From positions 20,259,789 to 20,323,788 of the forward strand of contig NC_087062.1 of NCBI RefSeq assembly GCF_963678635.1: a DNA stretch of 64,000 nucleotides, read 5' to 3'. The notes under the pieces were generated by a model that ran no database searches, was not told the origin of the DNA, and was given only the letters and a program-made list of their open reading frames with translations. This document shows, in pieces, positions 35,873 to 47,121 of this stretch. Both the position numbers and the translations under genes were made by a program. Origin of the DNA: Symsagittifera roscoffensis. Lineage: Eukaryota > Xenacoelomorpha > Acoela > Convolutidae. How positions within the stretch are numbered: the first letter of the stretch is position 1; each line of letters starts with the position of its first letter.

Positions 35873-36824
35873 TCACTGCTCTCCTCCGTGTATGTTCTTC
35901 TTATGACGCGCGAGATTTGTTGCACTCTGGTCCTCCCCGCATATGTCGCATATCACCCGTTTGCCTTTTGGGGGTTCCTTAGTATGCCCCTCGCATGCTC
36001 GCCTATGGTTCGTCCATGGCCCTTTCTCGTTGAACGTGCGCATGCAATGCGGGCATGTGAAGGTCGTGAGACGCTCGTGGTGCATTTTCCTTTCATGTTG
36101 TGTCCTTCCACCCTTACTGGCGCACACTCGCTCACATCCTTCCCATCTACATTTATAGACATTCCCCCTTGAGTCTTCGGTATACTGTGATCTTCTGGGC
36201 TTTTCCTGTCTTCCATTTACGTTGCACATTTCATTTTCCCAGTTCTCAATGACTTGCATCCGTTCCTTAGTCAGTATCTTCCACTTTTTCCTGTCGCGGG
36301 TGAGGTTCTCGAGGTCTGTCCAATCCTTTCCCATCTCTTTAACTAGCCTCCTCCAGTATGAAATAAGACCATTGCGCAGGGTGCCCTGTTGTGTCGGCTC
36401 CATTTTCCAGTGTCCTAGGACGACTCTTTTCACTGTCCTGGTATTGGGCATTCGCAGAATGTGTCCTATTCGTTCCAGGGCTCGTTTTTCGATTTTGCAC
36501 CGAATTGATGGTATTCCTTATTTGATACGAGTTTGTGCTGGTTTCCTGCATGCGTATCAAGGCAAGACCTCTTCCGCCATTCCAAATATGCCGATACGCC
36601 TTGTCCACCACGCTTTGCATCTTATTTATGTCTGTCTTTGACCATGGCCTCACAGCTGAGTCAAATAGCATTGTAGACTCAACTGTGGCTTGCACTACGA
36701 TAGCTTGGGTACGTTTTGATAAGGTAGATTTCCATAACCACCGTTTGATTTTGTACCACGCGCAGTACCCTCTTTTTATCCGAGCAGCCTTGTCTTCATT
36801 TTTACCGATTCGTGTCCCTAGCAT
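35873..36824 (-). pseudogene. LINE C-terminal region with three zinc fingers (frameshifted)
   Basis: It consists of two overlapping frames (36824-36339 and 36451-35873) that read as one domain after a frameshift near 36.5 kb. The first has the post-RT linker typical of such elements (YCAWYKIKRWLWKS). The second ends with Cys/His fingers: YKCRWEGCERVC...H....H, FTCPHCMRTF...H....C and VICDICGED...H....H. No RNase H motif is seen between RT and the fingers. The fingers presumably bind nucleic acid. The stop is at 35873. Confidence 0.75.
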
Positions 36825-39367
36825 CCTTGTTTTATTGGCTGCCTCAGAAGCGAAGGATATGTTTTCCTCCTTGCCATCGTGGCATTTTCTTCGAACTGGG
36901 CGAGGGCTTCCTTGAAAGCTGTCTTGCCTTCCCTCAGCTCACTGTTCCAGCCAATAAGGGTTGAGTCGTCCGCGAACAAGGAGTCCACTAAGATGAACTT
37001 CTCTTGTGTACTACTTCTCGTCGCTCTCCGTGTATCTACGGGGGGTAAGCTATTGCCGGGTCTCCAGCTCCACGCGAGGCCGTACTCTTCGTCGTTACTC
37101 ACTGCCTGTTGTTCCCGCATTTTTTGTGCTAGTCGGACCGCTTGAGTATGGTAGATGTTATACAGGATTGGTGATGTTGCACATCCCTCTCTCAGTCCTC
37201 GCTGTAGCCTCCAGTTCTCTTTACCCTTGACCCTGTAACAGGTTTTCTCATGGAGGCCTTTGATTATTTCCAAGACACTCGAAGTGACGCCTAGGCACTT
37301 CAGAATTCTCCATAGGAGTTGCCTGTTGGTTCTTGGGTACGCTTTTGTGATGTCTAAGAGGGTTGCCCCGGGGCGCCTTTCATCAATTTGTTGACAACAA
37401 CCTAGCACTCTTCTTGTCTCCTCGTCCACTCGCAGGACAACTTGCGTAGCATCTGCTGTAGAGCGGCCGCTACGAAAGCCATTTTGATTCTCATCCATGG
37501 CGCCTATCTCTTCTGCCCATCTTATCCTTGTGGCAAAGAGCCTTGCTTTGATCCGGCTTGCCAATGGTAGGAGACATACCCCACGGTAGTTGTCCGGACA
37601 GTCTTTTGCACCCTTCTTATGCAGTGGTATCATCCAGCCCTCTTTACAATCATCTGGCCAGTCCGATGGACTGGTACCTAGGAGATTGGTTATGCAGTTG
37701 TATAGGGCTATTTTGGCGTTTCTGCTAAGGCATTTAATGCCGTCCATTCTGATACCATCGTTGCCCGGCGCTCCGTTGCTAATTCTTTCCAGTTGCTCAG
37801 TGAATTCGGCGAAGGTGATATCCTTCTCCAGGCGTTTTGCCGCTTCTATCGCGATTGCATCTTTCCTCTCTTCTGTTTCCAGTGCTGTGGCCTCTATATC
37901 CTCAGGTTCTCTCTAATACCTGTGCTTAGATACCGCCATAAAGTGCGCCCGGTATTCTTCTGGGCTGAAGAACTCGTCCTCTATGGTTTGCGTATCCTTG
38001 ACACCGATCCGCCTCAAGGTTTGGTACAGCTTCCGCGTGTCACCCGCCCCTTCTGCGCTCTTTGCCTCCTGAACTATTCGTAGCCACCACGACTCCTCCC
38101 AGCGTTTCTTGTTCTTCTTAATTTGCCTTCTGGTCCTCCTTCTTTCCTCCTTCCACTGAGATAACCGCCCCGTGCCACTGGAGGCTTCGATGCGCCGCGT
38201 TAGTTCGCTAATCTGCCTTTTATGTTCTTCCATTTCGTTCAGGTGCTCGTCGATCCACGGGCTCAGTCCTGCCTTTTGTCTGATACCGCACACTTTCGTG
38301 GCCGTAGCTGTCACTACGTTGGTGAGAGCTTTCCAATCAACTTCACCTTGTACTGCGCTTAAGCCTTCATCAACACCTTTCTCGTACTCTGTTTTCGGGC
38401 CTTGTTCCCTTAGCTTGTCCCAGTTGATAACTGCTTGTGGCTTCCTTTGACCAAAGCTTTTCGACCTCCACTGTAGGTTGCATGACATGCTCTTGGGCTC
38501 ATGGTCCGGGAGTTTACACCTGGTGTTGATGGTTCTTATGCCCCTTGCAACTCGACTCTTTTGCGACTGCTTCATGACAAAACCATCTAATTCGTGCCAT
38601 GTATGGTAGGCAGGGTTTTTCCAAGTGCCCCTATTATTGTGACGGAAAAAACTGTTCACCCAGCAGAGTTGGTGCTCATGACACCAGTCAATTAGATCTC
38701 TTCCTGCTCTGTTGGTCTTCCCTAGACCAAACATGCCCGCAGCTTCGTCCGCCTCGCGCACCTGGATATCTCCCACTGTCGCGTTGAAGTCACCTCCTAT
38801 GACCAAAATGTCTCTTGCTTTCCTGGTCTGGAGTTGACTGCTAAGCTCCTCACGGTACTCCTTAAAGACTTCGGGGTCGCTATTCCACAATGGCTGATAG
38901 AGAGCTATAAGTTTTGTGCCGTCCACGCAGACCGAGGTGCTTCTTTTTCCGCATTCTCGTTGGCAACCTTGGTCGCGCCAGTTTACGGCCCATAGGTCTC
39001 TTAAGAGGACTCCACTGCATTTCCCATGGACGAGTACTCCATAGAATTCTTTTGACTTAAACCACTTAATGCCAGGAGTCTCCTCGTTCATTTCCGAGAA
39101 AAGCACTAGCTCCACTTCAGATTTTGCAATTTCCCTTAACATCTCGCAAAACCTGCCCCTTCTTGGGAAGCTAGCTCGTGCCTTCCTGACATTCCATGTC
39201 CAGATTTTGGTAAACTTGTGCTTGCCCAGAGTTTTTCCCGGTATTTGACCATTTTTCTTCCCGTAGAATCTTCCTTCTTCCTCTCCTACGTCTTCGCTGC
39301 TTCTGTCTTTGCAACAGTTTACCGCTTGTCTCCGCCGGCTCTTCTTGTATCGGTTGGCAGCATTCAC
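36818..39367 (-). pseudogene. LINE endonuclease and reverse transcriptase (one in-frame stop)
   Basis: A single frame from 39367 to 36818 is interrupted only by TAG at 37913-37915. The AP-endonuclease motifs seen are TWNVRK, LVLFSEMNEET, VIGGDFNATVGD, RGTWKNPAYHTWHELDG and LPDHEP (normally SDH). RT motifs are IPLHKKGAKDCPDNYRGVCL, NGFRSGRSTADA, LLDITKAYP, QRGLREGCATSP and the catalytic LFADDSTL (FADD at residues 258-261 of the downstream part). The RT would copy element RNA at a nicked target. The frame is lost after RT motif 6 by a frameshift near 36.9 kb. This copy is unlikely to be active. Confidence 0.85.
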
Positions 39368-39809
39368 CTAGGAACGATGGGGACCATCTTCCATCCTCCC
39401 CTAGTTTTGTGCAGTCCCAGTGGATCCATTCGCTGCAACCGTTACATTTGACCGACCACGTTTTGCGTGTTATCCCCTTCCGACACTTCGTGCACTTCCA
39501 GGTCTTTGATGGACCCGGGTTCTTCTCCACGTCGTGCAACAGTGCAAGTCGGATTGCCGCTAACGCGTGCCTTTGTCTCGTTATCGCCTTGTTTCTCCTC
39601 CGGTGGTCGGCTACTCCTCCGGCGGGTTTGATAGGTGTATTTGACTCAGCAGTGTAGCCTAGGCTAAACCCACTGCTGAGCCTCAGTACCCCCCCTGGTT
39701 TGGCTTTTGTTCTCCTTGACGGATCTGCGCTTCTTCCCTCTTGCCGGGACCAAACCATGAAGAACTGTTTTTTGCTGTTATACACTGCGTCCTCTGCGTC
39801 GTCTTGCAT
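39171..39809 (-). pseudogene. LINE N-terminal ORF: 2A peptide and PHD-like finger
   Basis: The frame runs from an ATG at 39809; a second ATG at 39758 fits the proposed element end better. It contains LLHDVEKNPGP at 39510-39533, an exact match to the 2A consensus D(V/I)ExNPGP, which makes ribosomes skip the last Gly-Pro bond. Next comes a PHD/zinc-finger-like Cys/His cluster (WKCTKCRKG, VKCNGCSEWIHWDC), then a basic tract (QRRRRRGRRK). The frame ends at 39171 while the endonuclease frame overlaps it from 39367. This is either a decay frameshift or two overlapping ORFs. In related elements 2A releases a short N-terminal peptide that can act as an exported signal. Confidence 0.75.
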
Positions 39810-39895
39810 TGCTTGATTGCCGACGTCATGCCTTGCTTGATTGCCGATGTCTTATTCACTCCAGTTGCGGGATCTGAAGTCGCGGTAGTGTTTTT

Positions 39896-40570
39896 TTAAC
39901 GAAAGACGTAAAAGAATCTATAGAATCGCGTAACCCACTGGGCGTAAAATTGATAGTGCTGATATTCTCAAGAATTTTAAATCATCTTCTTCTTAGAATG
40001 ATTTTTAAAAGCCTAACTGCGTAACATAAACCCTTTCCCTTTTTTGTTTTCAATGTTTTTCCTAAAATGACCGAATTTGAAGTAATGTTCAGTTCTACCC
40101 AGATATATCTACACCGTATATCAATTTATGTCCAACACTGAGTGACTGTTTCAGAAGAAAGTGAAATAATAAGAATACAATATGATTAATTCAATTTGAT
40201 GAAACATTGTAAAATTAGCAATCAGATGGAAGAATGAAAGGGAAATTTTTTGAAGAAAAAAATTTGCAAATATAGTGATGCTTTTGGAAATTCAACGGGT
40301 TCAGTTAGCCTTCCAAAGAAAAAAATTTCTTAATTAGCACTGCATCGAGTTAGTGAGTTTCTGTTGCACCCCATGAGCTCTTCTCTTCTTAGTTCCCTAT
40401 CCAAATTGCCCGAGCTAGTGGTACCAAAACTTCAGGGCAACCTTTTCCGAAAAACAAAAGTTTGTTTCAGATTTTTTAGCATGCAATGGTTTTTCAAAAT
40501 TTTTGCGACTTGGAAGCGAATCCTCAAAAAAATGCCAATCTCCGAGGCTGATGATTTCTCAAAGTTATTT
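39896..40570. other. Upstream of RPL3, nothing assigned
   Basis: AT-rich spacer. A frame at 40364-40579 has no support. Confidence 0.4.
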
Positions 40571-40688
40571 TTGTTCTAGACATGAAGTGTATTTTGGTAG
40601 TAGCCTTTAAGCTGTAACACGATTTGGTAGTCCCACGTCTTGAGGGAACCGAATGGGCTTCGACATTTTGAGTTGCAGAAAACAAGGG
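40571..40688 (+). repeat. Second copy of the 120-nt segment, 90 nt before RPL3 start
   Basis: It matches 34195-34316 closely (tagtagcctttaagctgtaa; tttggtagtcccacgtcttg). It ends about 90 nt before the RPL3 ATG, so it lies in the 5'-UTR intron or promoter area. It has no coding content. Confidence 0.7.
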
Positions 40689-40762
40689 GCCTGAGTTTTG
40701 GAGTTCAATTTTTGTGATAATAGTTTTATAGAAGACATCGCGTTTTGTGTATTTTTGACATG

Positions 40763-40772
40763 TTTATTTCAG
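40763..40772 (+). promoter_or_regulatory. Probable 3' splice acceptor in RPL3 5'-UTR
   Basis: The pyrimidine-rich tttatttcag lies immediately before acacctgATG. The upstream non-coding exon (or a trans-spliced leader) was not identified. Confidence 0.5.
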
Positions 40773-40779
40773 ACACCTG

Positions 40780-42295
40780 ATGTCTCATAGGAAGTTTGAG
40801 GCACCAAGGCATGGACATTTAGGGTTTTTACCGCGAAAGCGTTGCAAGAGGGGAAGGGGAAAGATAAAGGCATTTCCAAAGGATGATCCTTCTAAGAAGC
40901 CACATCTTACTGGGTTCCTTGGATTCAAGGCTGGAATGACCCATGTAATTCGCGAGGTCGAAAAACCAGGATCGAAATTGCATAACAAAGAGACTTCTGA
41001 GCCTGTGACTATAATTGAAACTCCACCCATTACAATTGTTGGTTGCGTGGGATATATCAAAACTCCCGGCGGCTTAAAACAAATGAAAACAATCTGGGCG
41101 AAACATGTGAATGATGGTTTCAAAAAACGAATAGTGAGAAATTGGTATCGAACCAAGAAAACGAGTGCGTTCTCCAAGATTGGATCCCGGTATGGATCTG
41201 AGAAGGAAATAGAGAAGTTGAAAGAGTTGATGAAAAAGTATTGTACATCCATCAGGGCAATTTGCCACACTCAGATGGTTGTTAATAACAAAAAAAGAAT
41301 TCGTTCGGTGCAGACGAAAAGAGATCCAATAATGGAGTTCCAAATTAACGGTGGAACTATTGCTGAGAAGGTTGATTTTGTTGTGAGCAAGTTTGAACAG
41401 GAAGTGCGAATTAAAGATGTGTTCAATTTTGAAGAAATGATAGACGTTGTCTGCATCACGAAAGGTAAAGGTTTCAAAGGAGTAACTTCTCGATGGCATA
41501 CGAAGAAACTTCCGCGGAAGACACACAAAGGACTGAGAAAAGTAGCTTGCATTGGAGCTTGGCATCCTGCCAGAATTCAGTATTCAGTTGCTAGGGCTGG
41601 ACAGAAAGGGTATCATCATCGAACTGAGATAAACAAGAAGATTTACAGAGTAGGCGATAAGGACGATATGAAGAGATCTGGAATAACGGAGGCAGACATT
41701 ACCAATAAAACTATCAACCCGATGGGTGGATGGCCACTCTATGGATACGTCAAGAATGATTTTCTGATGATTAAGGGTCAGTTTTTTTCTGTTTTTGTTT
41801 TTCAAAAAATCATCTAATTGAAACTCAACATTTTAATTGGTACAGTGTGCCTTATTGCTTAATGCCAATGTGAAATTAACACGAAAATAAGCATCTCCTA
41901 TTTCATTCTTCGCAAGGTGGAGCTTTATTTTATCTAAAATGTACCATAAACTGATATAACGTTGACCGGCATAATAAATGGGTATTTTATAAAACCTTTG
42001 AAGCTCTTAGATAGTCAGACGGTTAGTCAAACATTTACGTAATTCGTTGCAGATGACTATTTGATTAGGTTCTTGTGGTGGACCCAAGCGTAGGCTGCTG
42101 ACGCTGAGGAAGAGTCTTCTATCGCATGTGGGATCCAGGAGTGCGATGGAGAAGGTGAATTTGAAGCTAATTGACACCACCAGCAAGAAGGGCACAGGTA
42201 GATTCCAGACCACAGCCGAGAAAAAGGCCTACTATGGACCGAGTAAGCGGGAGAGGACCGTTGTCGTGTCAGCTGGAGGCGATAAAACTGCCTGA
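40780..42295 (+). CDS. RPL3: 60S ribosomal protein L3 (uL3), two coding exons
   Basis: Exon 1 is 40780-41776 and exon 2 is 42069-42295, joined in phase 1 (G|GT Gly; donor GTCAG, acceptor GATTAG). Together they give about 407 residues against about 403 in mammals. It starts [12 protein letters not shown] and contains the hallmark [19 protein letters not shown], the GAWHPAR(I/V)..[19 protein letters not shown] segment with the conserved His in GYHHR, and the C-terminal [24 protein letters not shown] and EKKAYYGP. uL3 binds 23S/28S rRNA and reaches toward the peptidyl-transferase centre. The acceptor-like tttatttcag ending 7 nt before the ATG (40763-40772) suggests a 5'-UTR intron. Residues about 115-215 and the last 12 residues are more diverged than usual. 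No frame damage is seen, so this looks functional. Confidence 0.95.
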
Positions 42296-42369
42296 AATGA
42301 ACTGTATTTCACGGTGCTTTAGAGTCGTTTTACTCAATTCACTCTTGACCCAATCAGTTTTTGTTGTCA

Positions 42370-42760
42370 CTTGCGAAAGCAAGTGTCTTGTAATCGGGAA
42401 CTAGACTTTTTTCCCCGCAAACAACTTTTCTTACAAATTTTCAACTTGCTTTATTATTGAATCTTCACAACTTCCAGGCCTTGACCCAGAGGTAACCTAA
42501 TCGCCTTTGCACCTAAGCTCCGGGGTTCGAATCCCGACTGGACATTGTTTTTTCAGTATGTACACAATTGAAGAAATTTTTCGGTAAAAATTGATTTGGC
42601 GGAATTTCGTTTGTCTGCTCAAGTTTTGTCGGCGTAGTTTCCGCATCACGGATTTTTTTGGTGCTGTAAGCAAGCATTATGGTAGTTTTAAGAGTTTTTC
42701 ATTGTAGTTTCTGGAGGACTTCAACTGTTTAAATTGTTTTTGTATAAATTCTTTTTTTTC
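42370..42760 (+). repeat. tRNA-derived SINE-like repeat downstream of RPL3
   Basis: It includes gtaatcgggaactagacttt, a tRNA-like head with box A ttgacccagagg (42481-42492) and box B ggttcgaatcc (42524-42534), then a body with ccgcatcacggatttttttg and gctgtaag. The head cannot fold as an intact tRNA, as the arms do not pair well, so it is a SINE and not a tRNA gene. A decayed relative is at 19480-20210. Confidence 0.6.
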
Positions 42761-45290
42761 GGCTCAACTCGACAATATTGCGAGTGCTAGGTGTTTAAGA
42801 TAATGAAGTCTCAACAGTACTGGAGATATAAAGATGAATCATTTATACCATGTGAAAGATATTAACATCTGAAGCTCAAAATAAAAAACATTTTTGCCCG
42901 CGACTTCATGTACCGACTATTGAAAAAGGGGAGGAACTTTGTATTCGGGTGTTTTAGTTTTTTTTCTTACAAAATTAGGTACCAGTATTAATCATCAGAA
43001 AGTGTCAAGTGAAATAACATTTTGAAACCCTTTCAGTCGTGATTTGAACATCGTGAGAAAAATTTCTCAGTCTCGAAAAAAAACGGTTGGAAATTTCTGA
43101 TTTTTGGTCTAATTTGAGCTAATAAGGTGAGCGGTGCAGGCTTACAGTAAATAAGCTACTTGAAATATAACGATGATTTATTTATACCATGCGAAAGATA
43201 AGCTATATCATATCTTATTTTTGCTCAATTCAAGTCGTGAAAATTTAGTTTCACTCGAGTAAAGCCCTTTTTAGTCAAAATTCGAACGATCTTTAAAAAT
43301 ATTGAAAAAAATTCTCTATCGAGAAAAACCGGTTTGAAACTTTTGACTTTTGATCTGTTTTGAGCTAAAAAGGTGAGCGTTATTTATGCTCAATTTAAGC
43401 GGTGAAGACTTAGTTTTACTCGAGTGATGTTAGTTTTTGGAATTTTCAGCGCAATTTGGGAATAAAAAACTCGGATAATTCAAACGTTGTCTTGCATTTT
43501 TTCTTTTGTTGCAGTCAATTTTCAAAAACTGTTTTCCAATTCGCCTTTTTACTATGACTGTCAAGTATAATAAGTTCTAGTTTTCTGTTTGAATCAGTCC
43601 ATTATCAAATCAGTCCATTATCACAGCACGGAGAAAAAACGACACTAATTGAAAAAAAATGTATTTTGTCAAGACGATGGGCGGATCATGTTGTGCTACT
43701 TGCACAGCAATCGGCTGTCCTTGTCTTAATTGTCTCTCTAAAATTTATTTAAGCAGCAGACACAATACCCTAAAAAGCATTGACCGATTGCTGTAATTGA
43801 AGAAGGGACCAATCCATTTGGAAAAGTTGAAGTTCATGGAACTTCAAAGAAAATAAAGTCAAACCAAAAAAGGTCTACCTTGGGATAAACAAAGTTTAAA
43901 ACTATTTTCTGTGACTGTCTAAGTTCCAGATAAATTTTTTTATTTAAGACTATGTTCGGAATATTTTGTGCTACGTGCACAGTAATCGGCTATCCTTGTT
44001 TTCTTTGAAAATAGGCAGTTGAGATAATTCAGTTTGAAAAATAGCCGTGTATTATATCAGAAATATATCTACGTCCTTGACTTTGCGCCTGTGAAAAAAA
44101 TTGAACAACAGCAACAAAAAAGAAGATTGATATTTTTAAGAAAAATTTAAGGATTTATAAAACTACTACAGATAAGTTACCGGGTATTCAGATTATTCAG
44201 GGCTTTGACCTGCTAAAAGTATTTTTTATTAATTTGTCATTGTCAAACTACTAACAAAATTAGAATCTCGTAACATAACTTGGGATGAATGATGTTTCTT
44301 CTTTTCTTGGCGATTATTTCACGCAACTGCAATATTTTCTTTTGTTGCGGCTATTCATACAACATTTCCCAATTTTTTAGAGTCGGTTGAATATGTTTTG
44401 CTCGCTTAATACTAAAGCAAGCTAAAAGAGGTTTCTTGTTTTTCATTCAAGACCCTCTGTGGATTAATGAAGCATTTGTAGGCCATTTCGACAGAAGGTT
44501 CGTTGTAACTAGAAGTAATTATAAGTTTCATATCACAAATCAGTCTGGTTTCTGTGAATTTGATTGTATTGTAGTTGGGGGCTATCAGAGTACTTCCAGC
44601 GGGTTACAAACTTTGCCTCCAAATATGACTGCTCAAATCCTTGTAGTTTTCGAGGTATGACGTTTTTTGTGATTTTTTTCACGTATTTGTTAGCACTTAT
44701 TTCCATTTTTTTCAAAATCCCTTCTACCGGTTTTCAAAAAGGCTGTCCTTAGAAAAAGTGGCTACACCCTTGTCTGCAGCGTTCGAAAAAAGGAAATATT
44801 TGATTAATATGTTTTTTTTCGTTTTCTCAAAAACTAACGTGATAAATCTGAGGTTTTGGTTTAACTGAAAAAAAATGGATTTGAAAGGCTCCTCTCCATG
44901 AGCGGATTTGCGCTTATTTTTTATACACAATATTATCCCCTCTGAGTAGTGAAATATTTGATTTTTTCGACAGTTTTTGAATCTATTTGACATTTCTCGA
45001 AAACTAACCTCCAAATCCTGAGATTGTGGCTTCAATGGAATTAACGGGTAGTTGGTAAACTTCCCGGTATTAGCGTTCACTCGCAATTTTTTTATGCAAA
45101 AAGTTATCGTCCTCGGAAAAGTCAATTTTTTGAGCGTTTTTTTGAGCTTCTTTTGAGAAGTTTTTTTGAGCTTCTTCAAAAAATGCTCTCCCATATCTGA
45201 TATTTTGGGTTCAATGCAAAGCCATGTTTTTGTGGCATCACAAGTGGTGCGTAAATTTGCAGCGCCTCTATGTAATGAATTTCTTTTCAG
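42761..45290. other. No gene; several diverged direct repeats
   Basis: Segments recur at low identity. The group atttataccatgtgaaagat / gaaaaaaaacggttgg / gagctaataaggtgagcg spans about 42840-43140. It recurs at about 43180-43430 as atttataccatgcgaaagat, gaaaaaccggtttga and gagctaaaaaggtgagcg. The phrase tgtgctacttgcacagcaat...ggctgtccttg occurs at about 43693 and 43968. No exon was found. Confidence 0.4.
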
Positions 45291-45304
45291 CTTCATTTTT
45301 GAAG

Positions 45305-45370
45305 ATTTGGTGCAGACACGCCTGCGACGAGAAAGGTCTTGGGTTCGAATCTGCCTAGGACTTGTACTTT
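45305..45370 (+). repeat. tRNA-like SINE head (fragment)
   Basis: A box-A-like ttggtgcagacacgcctgcg and a box B gggttcgaatctgcc are about 25 nt apart, as in tRNA-derived SINEs. No downstream body or tail could be delimited. Confidence 0.4.
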
Positions 45371-46373
45371 TTGTAAACTCAAATATCCGCTTTATAAAAA
45401 AAATTGTCGGAGAATCATTTGAGTGCTCCTTTTTGTCTTGGTATTTTTTTCTGTAATGGTGCAGGCTTATGATATTCTGTATATTTCAGGCTTTTTAATT
45501 CCATAAATTGTTGTTTTTTTTTTGAATATTCGCTCAAGTGTCTTTTAAGTTTAAGCTCAAATAGTTTTTCCGGCTTGGCTTCAATTTTTTTTTGCAAAAA
45601 GGAAGGCAAGTTATGCTTTCCAATTAGAAACGTGCAAATGGCGCTAAAAACGTGACTTCGAAAATAGTTTTTAATTTATCGTATAGTTTTGCCAGCCAAA
45701 TAAAATTTAGGAGAGATATAATTTCTCTCATTGGGTTGTTTTTAAACCCGGAGTCTGTCAAGATTCTTGAAACTTGAATCTTGAAAATATTTGATTTGAA
45801 CACTGTTTTTGGAAGTTTCTATTTCGTATTTCCATGTTCCTTTTAGTCAAACAAAGCATTGCATGGAGAGCAAGTGCGTTTACTTATTTGCAAGGTTTGA
45901 AAAAAAATCCCTTTACTCGCAAATGATTAAAAGAGCTTTAGGGTCATTAGTTTTCTATATGTCTCGAAAGTTGATTTTTTTGAGTTCCCTTGTTTTAATT
46001 GACTCTTTTGTTACTCTCTGTTGGCTATGTTTTATAGATTAAGATTGCTGAAAGTCGTAAGTACGATTGCTGAAAGAAGAAAATTTTGCTAGTTTTTGTC
46101 AAATAACTTTGGAGGAAATTTCAAAAAGTTTTAAGTTTCGTCTAACTGATTAAATTACAATGAGTGGAATATTTCTGAAATTTTTCAAAACAAAAGTTTT
46201 TTTAATTTCAAACTTGCGAAAATTTAATCGATGTTTTCTATGGGATTTACAATTGATTTTCGTACGGTGGGTTTAATATGTCGAATTAGCCTTATTGAAC
46301 AATAAATGTGTTAGAGAACTGGTTGTAGTTCCAGATGAAAATTAATTGAATTGAAATTATCTGACAAATGAAC
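45371..46373. other. No gene seen
   Basis: T-rich sequence with only incidental short frames. Confidence 0.4.
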
Positions 46374-46384
46374 ACAGACTGACA

Positions 46385-46581
46385 GTCGTGGTCAAGTGGG
46401 TTAGGCACATCTCTCTTAACACGAGGGTCATGAGTTTGAATCCCGCTTCGGTCACGGCTGGAGGGGTCCCAGTGTCATCCGCCTCCTCAAGGTGGGACCG
46501 GCTGCGGCAAAATGGATGACATCTCCCCCTCCCCCATGGTTGGTCCTGCACTGAGCAGGCTGGGGGCAAATAAAAAAAAAA
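46385..46581 (+). repeat. Complete tRNA-derived SINE with target-site duplication
   Basis: The head gtcgtggtcaagtgggttag (box A) and tgagtttgaatcccgc (box B) is followed by a GC-rich body (ggaggggtcccagtgtcatc; ccatggttggtcctgcactg) and an A-rich tail ending at 46581. The 11-bp word acagactgaca flanks it (46374-46384 and 46582-46592), a textbook duplication. The head resembles a class II-type (Ser/Leu) tRNA. Confidence 0.8.
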
Positions 46582-46592
46582 ACAGACTGACA

Positions 46593-47121
46593 AACGACAA
46601 ATTACTAGCAGTGAACGACTGATTTTAAGCAATTTTTATTTGATTCCTGATACATTTATGTTGTCAAAAGCATTTACTTTGTCTTGTTTTTTTGCTTTAC
46701 GAGAAACTTTTTCACAATTTTTTTAGGCAATTCAATCTGAATTTGAATTACTTTACCAACTATACACATAAATTAAAAGCCAAATTATATGCCTGCAGGG
46801 AAATCCTTGTAAGAGCAACTTTGCTCATCGAGTCGGATATCCTGGAGAGGAAAAGGAAATAATCACATAAATTTATTATATATTTTATTTTAAAAATTTT
46901 AACGAAGTGGGCTAAGTTAAAAAAACAGTGCATACAGGTCCCAAATTTTTTTAGGTAGGCAATCAAAAACTGCTTATATAGTCTGAGAAAAAGAATTATG
47001 TCCGTTTCTTTGTGGCTGTTTCCAGGTATTAAGATCTTTGATTGACTCTTGTCTACGCTTGCAAAATACTGCTCTTAATTTACTTTAAATTCAATTTTGT
47101 TCTTTGAGGTATAGGTGGCAA
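46593..47121. other. 3' flank of the Rab-like gene
   Basis: AT-rich sequence with no exon recognised. Confidence 0.4.

Larger units (their letters stand above)
35811..39766 (-). mobile_element. Decayed non-LTR retrotransposon (2A-bearing, APE-type LINE)
   Basis: The minus-strand element encodes, in order, an N-terminal 2A peptide, a PHD-like finger, an AP-type endonuclease, a reverse transcriptase and C-terminal C2H2 fingers. It ends in a (GAA)n-like tail (ttcttcttcttc on the plus strand, 35812-35830) instead of poly-A. The 13-bp word gttttttgctgtt occurs exactly next to the tail (35798-35810) and at 39767-39779, a likely target-site duplication. Base composition is much more GC-rich than the host DNA. 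2A at the N-terminus plus C-terminal fingers is known in the Ingi/L1Tc group and animal relatives, but I cannot settle the clade. The copy is broken by a TAG (37913-37915) and at least three frame changes (about 39.2-39.37, 36.9 and 36.5 kb). The flanking GC-rich stretch 39780-39895 may be upstream element or host. Confidence 0.85.

Noticed and set aside
35888-39657. Plus-strand open frames across 35.9-39.7 kb
   Set aside because: They are antisense shadows of the minus-strand LINE, which carries clear EN, RT and zinc-finger motifs.
40785-41805. Minus-strand frames opposite RPL3
   Set aside because: They are antisense of an unmistakable RPL3 exon.
42473-42545. tRNA gene downstream of RPL3
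   Set aside because: Box A and B are present but the acceptor and anticodon stems do not pair, and related decayed copies exist; better called a SINE.
46381-46455. tRNA gene near 46.4 kb
   Set aside because: It is the head of a SINE with body, A-tail and target duplication.
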